Below the pieces are notes generated by a model. It made no database searches. It was not told the DNA's origin and worked only from the letters and a program-made list of their open reading frames with translations. A stretch of 16,497 nt of DNA from an uncultured Clostridium sp. GTDB taxonomy: Bacteria; Bacillota; Clostridia; Lachnospirales; Lachnospiraceae. Below, piece by piece: positions 14,685 to 16,497 of the stretch. The stretch is taken from positions 1 to 16,497 of the forward strand of contig UQFC01000062.1 of the NCBI GenBank assembly GCA_900540335.1, given 5' to 3'. A program made the translations under genes and the position numbers. Position 1 is the stretch's first letter. Each line of letters begins with the position of its first letter.

Positions 14685-15556
14685 ATCAGGATAAGATCTA
14701 CAGACTGCTGATTGCAGATGATGAGATGATAGAAAGAGCGGTTCTGTACAAAACATTAAAATCACGCTTTGGCGAACATTGTGAGATTTATCAGGCAGAA
14801 AACGGGCGGGAGGCAGTGCGTATTCATGAGGAGCATAAAATTCAGATAGCCATTCTTGATATTGAAATGCCCGGAATCAACGGAATCCGCGCAGCAGAAA
14901 AAATCAGGGAAACAGACAGGGACTGCTGTATTGTTTTTCTGACAGCTTTTGATGAGTTTTCTTATGCAAAAAAGGCGATAACCGTCCGCGCACTGGATTA
15001 TCTTTTAAAGCCCTATGAGGAAAACGAGCTTCTTCTGGTAGTGGAGGAGGCAATGCGGATAGTCTGCGAGCGGGAAGCGGCTGCAGAATCCAGGACAGCA
15101 GCCCGGAACGAAGAAGGGGAGCTGCCGGAAAATCAGGAGGACAGAAACGAGGAAGCCGGACGTGAAAAGAACGGGGAAAGCAGCGGAGGACAGGATATTG
15201 AGGCAGAAGGGGTGAGACTTTCTGCGGTGATGGATATGATAACAGACTATATCCAGTCACACTACATGGAGGATTTGTCCATGCAGGATCTGGCCCGCCG
15301 GATGAATTATTCAGAGGCCTATTTCTGCAAGCTGTTTAAGCAGTGCTTCGGGCAGAATTTTACTTCCTACCTGACAGAATACCGGGTGGAGACGGCGAAG
15401 AAAATGCTGGGCCAGCCAACCGTGAATGTAAAGGAAATCGGAAAGGCAGTGGGATACTGCGATGCCAATTATTTTGCCAAGGTGTTTAAGCGGATTACCG
15501 GACAGAGCCCTACGGATTACCGGACAGAGCTGCTTTTGAAAAAAGCGGGTTTTTGA
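14681..15556 (+). CDS. YesN-like response regulator with AraC DNA-binding domain
   Basis: A 291-residue transcription regulator. The receiver domain (about 6-127) has Asp13/Asp14, phospho-acceptor Asp60 in IAILDIEMPGING, Thr88 in FLTAFDEF and Lys110 in YLLKPYE. The AraC domain (about 185-288) has two helix-turn-helix units, with LSMQDLARRMNYSEAYFCKLF and the signature VKEIGKAVGYCDANYFAKVF. Between them a linker of about 50 residues (131-180) is almost entirely Glu, Asn, Arg, Gly and Ser and should be disordered. The start overlaps the kinase stop by 4 bp and has AAAGGA upstream, so the two are one operon. The likely target is the TRAP binding-protein gene 153 bp downstream, which is inference from position. 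Confidence 0.95.
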   Translation: MNQDKIYRLLIADDEMIERAVLYKTLKSRFGEHCEIYQAENGREAVRIHEEHKIQIAILDIEMPGINGIRAAEKIRETDRDCCIVFLTAFDEFSYAKKAITVRALDYLLKPYEENELLLVVEEAMRIVCEREAAAESRTAARNEEGELPENQEDRNEEAGREKNGESSGGQDIEAEGVRLSAVMDMITDYIQSHYMEDLSMQDLARRMNYSEAYFCKLFKQCFGQNFTSYLTEYRVETAKKMLGQPTVNVKEIGKAVGYCDANYFAKVFKRITGQSPTDYRTELLLKKAGF

Positions 15557-15585
15557 CGGTTTTGTGTGACATGCATAAAATGAAA

Positions 15586-15630
15586 ACCCATATGGGGTAA
15601 AAATATACTATGATTCACAAAAAATTACCC
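15586..15630. promoter_or_regulatory. Candidate operator upstream of dctP
   Basis: The palindrome CCCATATGGG (15587-15596) is followed by an inverted repeat GGGTAA (15595-15600) / TTACCC (15625-15630) with a 24-nt spacer. The ACCC half-site therefore appears three times, twice in one orientation. It lies 80-120 bp upstream of the dctP ATG, where an AraC-type activator could bind. AT-rich -10-like sequence follows (15639-15668), but no clear consensus promoter could be fixed. Confidence 0.45.
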
Positions 15631-15708
15631 TTTCTATTTTGGCAATATTAATTTATTATAAAGATAACGTGTTTGAACGTTAAAAAGATCAAGAGGAGGA
15701 AACAAAAA

Positions 15709-16497
15709 ATGAAAAAAAGAATTGTAAGCGCAGTACTTTGCACAGCAATGGTAGCAGGTTCTCTGGTAGGCTGCGGTTCTAAGAAGGCTGAGGAGACCAC
15801 TGCAGCAACCACAGCAGCAGCAACCGAGGCAGCTACTGAGGCAGCCAAGGAAGAAACCGAGGCAGCTGAGGGCGAGACCAAAGCAGCTGAGGCTGGTGCA
15901 TACGACACTGCCAATATGCCGGAAGTAACTCTGGTATATGCAGAGGTTAACCCGCTTGATACCATCGTTGGCCAGATGGCTACCGATTTCAAGACCAAAG
16001 TAGAAGAACTGTCTGACGGCAAGATCACCATCGACGTTCAGGCCAGCGGTGTTCTTGGTTCTGAGAACGACGTTCTGGATACCATGCTGGGCGGCGGCGG
16101 CACCATCGATATGTCCCGTATCTCCGCTTTCGCACTGAACAGCTACGGTGCTAAGAAGTCCATGCTTCTTTCTATTCCGTATACCTTCCAGGATCGTGCA
16201 CATTTCTGGAACTTCGCTACCAGCGATCTGGCACAGGAATTCCTGACCGAGCCGGTTGATCTGGGCCTGGGCGTAAGAGGTCTGTACTACGGTGAAGAAG
16301 GCTTCCGTCATTTCTTCTTTGTAAATCCGGCAACCAAGCTGGAAGATTTAAGCGGCTTAAAGATCCGTGTATCCAACGACCCGGTTATGACCGGTATGGT
16401 TTCCGGACTGGGCGCTAACGCAACTGTTGTTTCCATGAACGAGCTGTATTCTGCACTGCAGACCGGCGTAGTAGATGCTGCTGAGCAGCCGATCGCA
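15709..16497 (+). CDS. dctP: TRAP transporter solute-binding lipoprotein DctP (partial)
   Basis: The extracytoplasmic receptor of a tripartite ATP-independent periplasmic-type transporter, which usually binds C4-dicarboxylates, sugar acids or related carboxylates. The start at 15709 has GAGGAGG 9 nt upstream. The first 263 residues are present and the reading frame is open to the window end. The signal peptide MKKRIVSAVLCTAMVAGSLVG ends at lipobox Cys22. A Thr/Ala/Glu-rich linker follows (about 28-63), as in many Gram-positive lipoproteins. From about residue 70 the DctP fold is visible: VTLVYAEVNPLDTIVGQMA, VLGSENDVLDTMLGGG, PYTFQDRAHFW, LSGLKIRVSNDPV (with the substrate-carboxylate Arg) and NELYSALQTGVVDAAEQP. 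The codon choice is biased to CGT, AAC, GAC and CTG, suggesting high expression. DctQ and DctM are expected beyond the right edge. Confidence 0.95.
   Translation, partial: MKKRIVSAVLCTAMVAGSLVGCGSKKAEETTAATTAAATEAATEAAKEETEAAEGETKAAEAGAYDTANMPEVTLVYAEVNPLDTIVGQMATDFKTKVEELSDGKITIDVQASGVLGSENDVLDTMLGGGGTIDMSRISAFALNSYGAKKSMLLSIPYTFQDRAHFWNFATSDLAQEFLTEPVDLGLGVRGLYYGEEGFRHFFFVNPATKLEDLSGLKIRVSNDPVMTGMVSGLGANATVVSMNELYSALQTGVVDAAEQPIA

Noticed and set aside
15634..16311. Minus-strand frame of 225 codons with Cys/Leu-rich repeats opposite dctP
   Set aside because: It is the reverse of the Ala/Thr/Glu linker and DctP codons, giving artificial Cys-rich text; no start signals.

Overview
The window looks like chromosomal DNA of a Lachnospiraceae-type Clostridia bacterium. 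Supporting signs are strong GGAGG ribosome-binding sites, consensus sigma-A promoters, a one-piece tmRNA with an AEDNLAYAA tag, a YesM/YesN-type two-component system beside a TRAP solute-binding lipoprotein, and an IMP dehydrogenase of the divergent form known from the gut parasite Tritrichomonas foetus. All assignments come from reading the sequence; no database search was run.

LEFT HALF (about 1-7150). A DRE-TIM aldolase-like gene runs off the left edge on the minus strand and is broken by an apparent 4-base deletion in its catalytic TLRDG motif. A strong bidirectional terminator separates it from a minus-strand phosphate operon: a Na+/phosphate cotransporter with a PhoU-like tail, a PstS-type phosphate-binding lipoprotein whose two half-domains are in permuted order, and polyphosphate kinase (ppk1). 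Upstream lies a small RelA/SpoT-type alarmone synthetase on the same strand, and divergent from it a small two-TM protein. The phosphate operon and the alarmone synthetase are preceded by nearly identical regulatory elements made of 11-bp-phased TTWACA-like boxes (5728-5766 and 6511-6548), which resemble PhoP/PhoB sites. The inferred module is a phosphate-starvation regulon joining Pi uptake, polyphosphate storage and (p)ppGpp synthesis.

MIDDLE (7150-7700). A complete tmRNA gene (ssrA) lies on the minus strand with a perfect TTGACA-17-TATAAT promoter. Beyond it the base composition changes, from roughly 40% G+C in hand-counted lines on the left to roughly 55% on the right, so a transfer boundary or an assembly join near ssrA is possible.

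RIGHT HALF (7700-16497). On the plus strand are a pyridoxal/pyridoxamine kinase, IMP dehydrogenase (guaB) and a GNAT acetyltransferase. The acetyltransferase meets a minus-strand OmpR-type response regulator/histidine kinase pair tail-to-tail with a 19-bp overlap. A divergent intergenic region holds 11-bp-phased TTCACA repeats. Plus-strand genes then resume: a YesM-type sensor kinase, its overlapping AraC-type (YesN-like) regulator, and a TRAP transporter binding lipoprotein (DctP) that runs off the right edge. This layout suggests that the YesM/YesN pair controls uptake of a carboxylate or sugar-acid substrate through the TRAP system.
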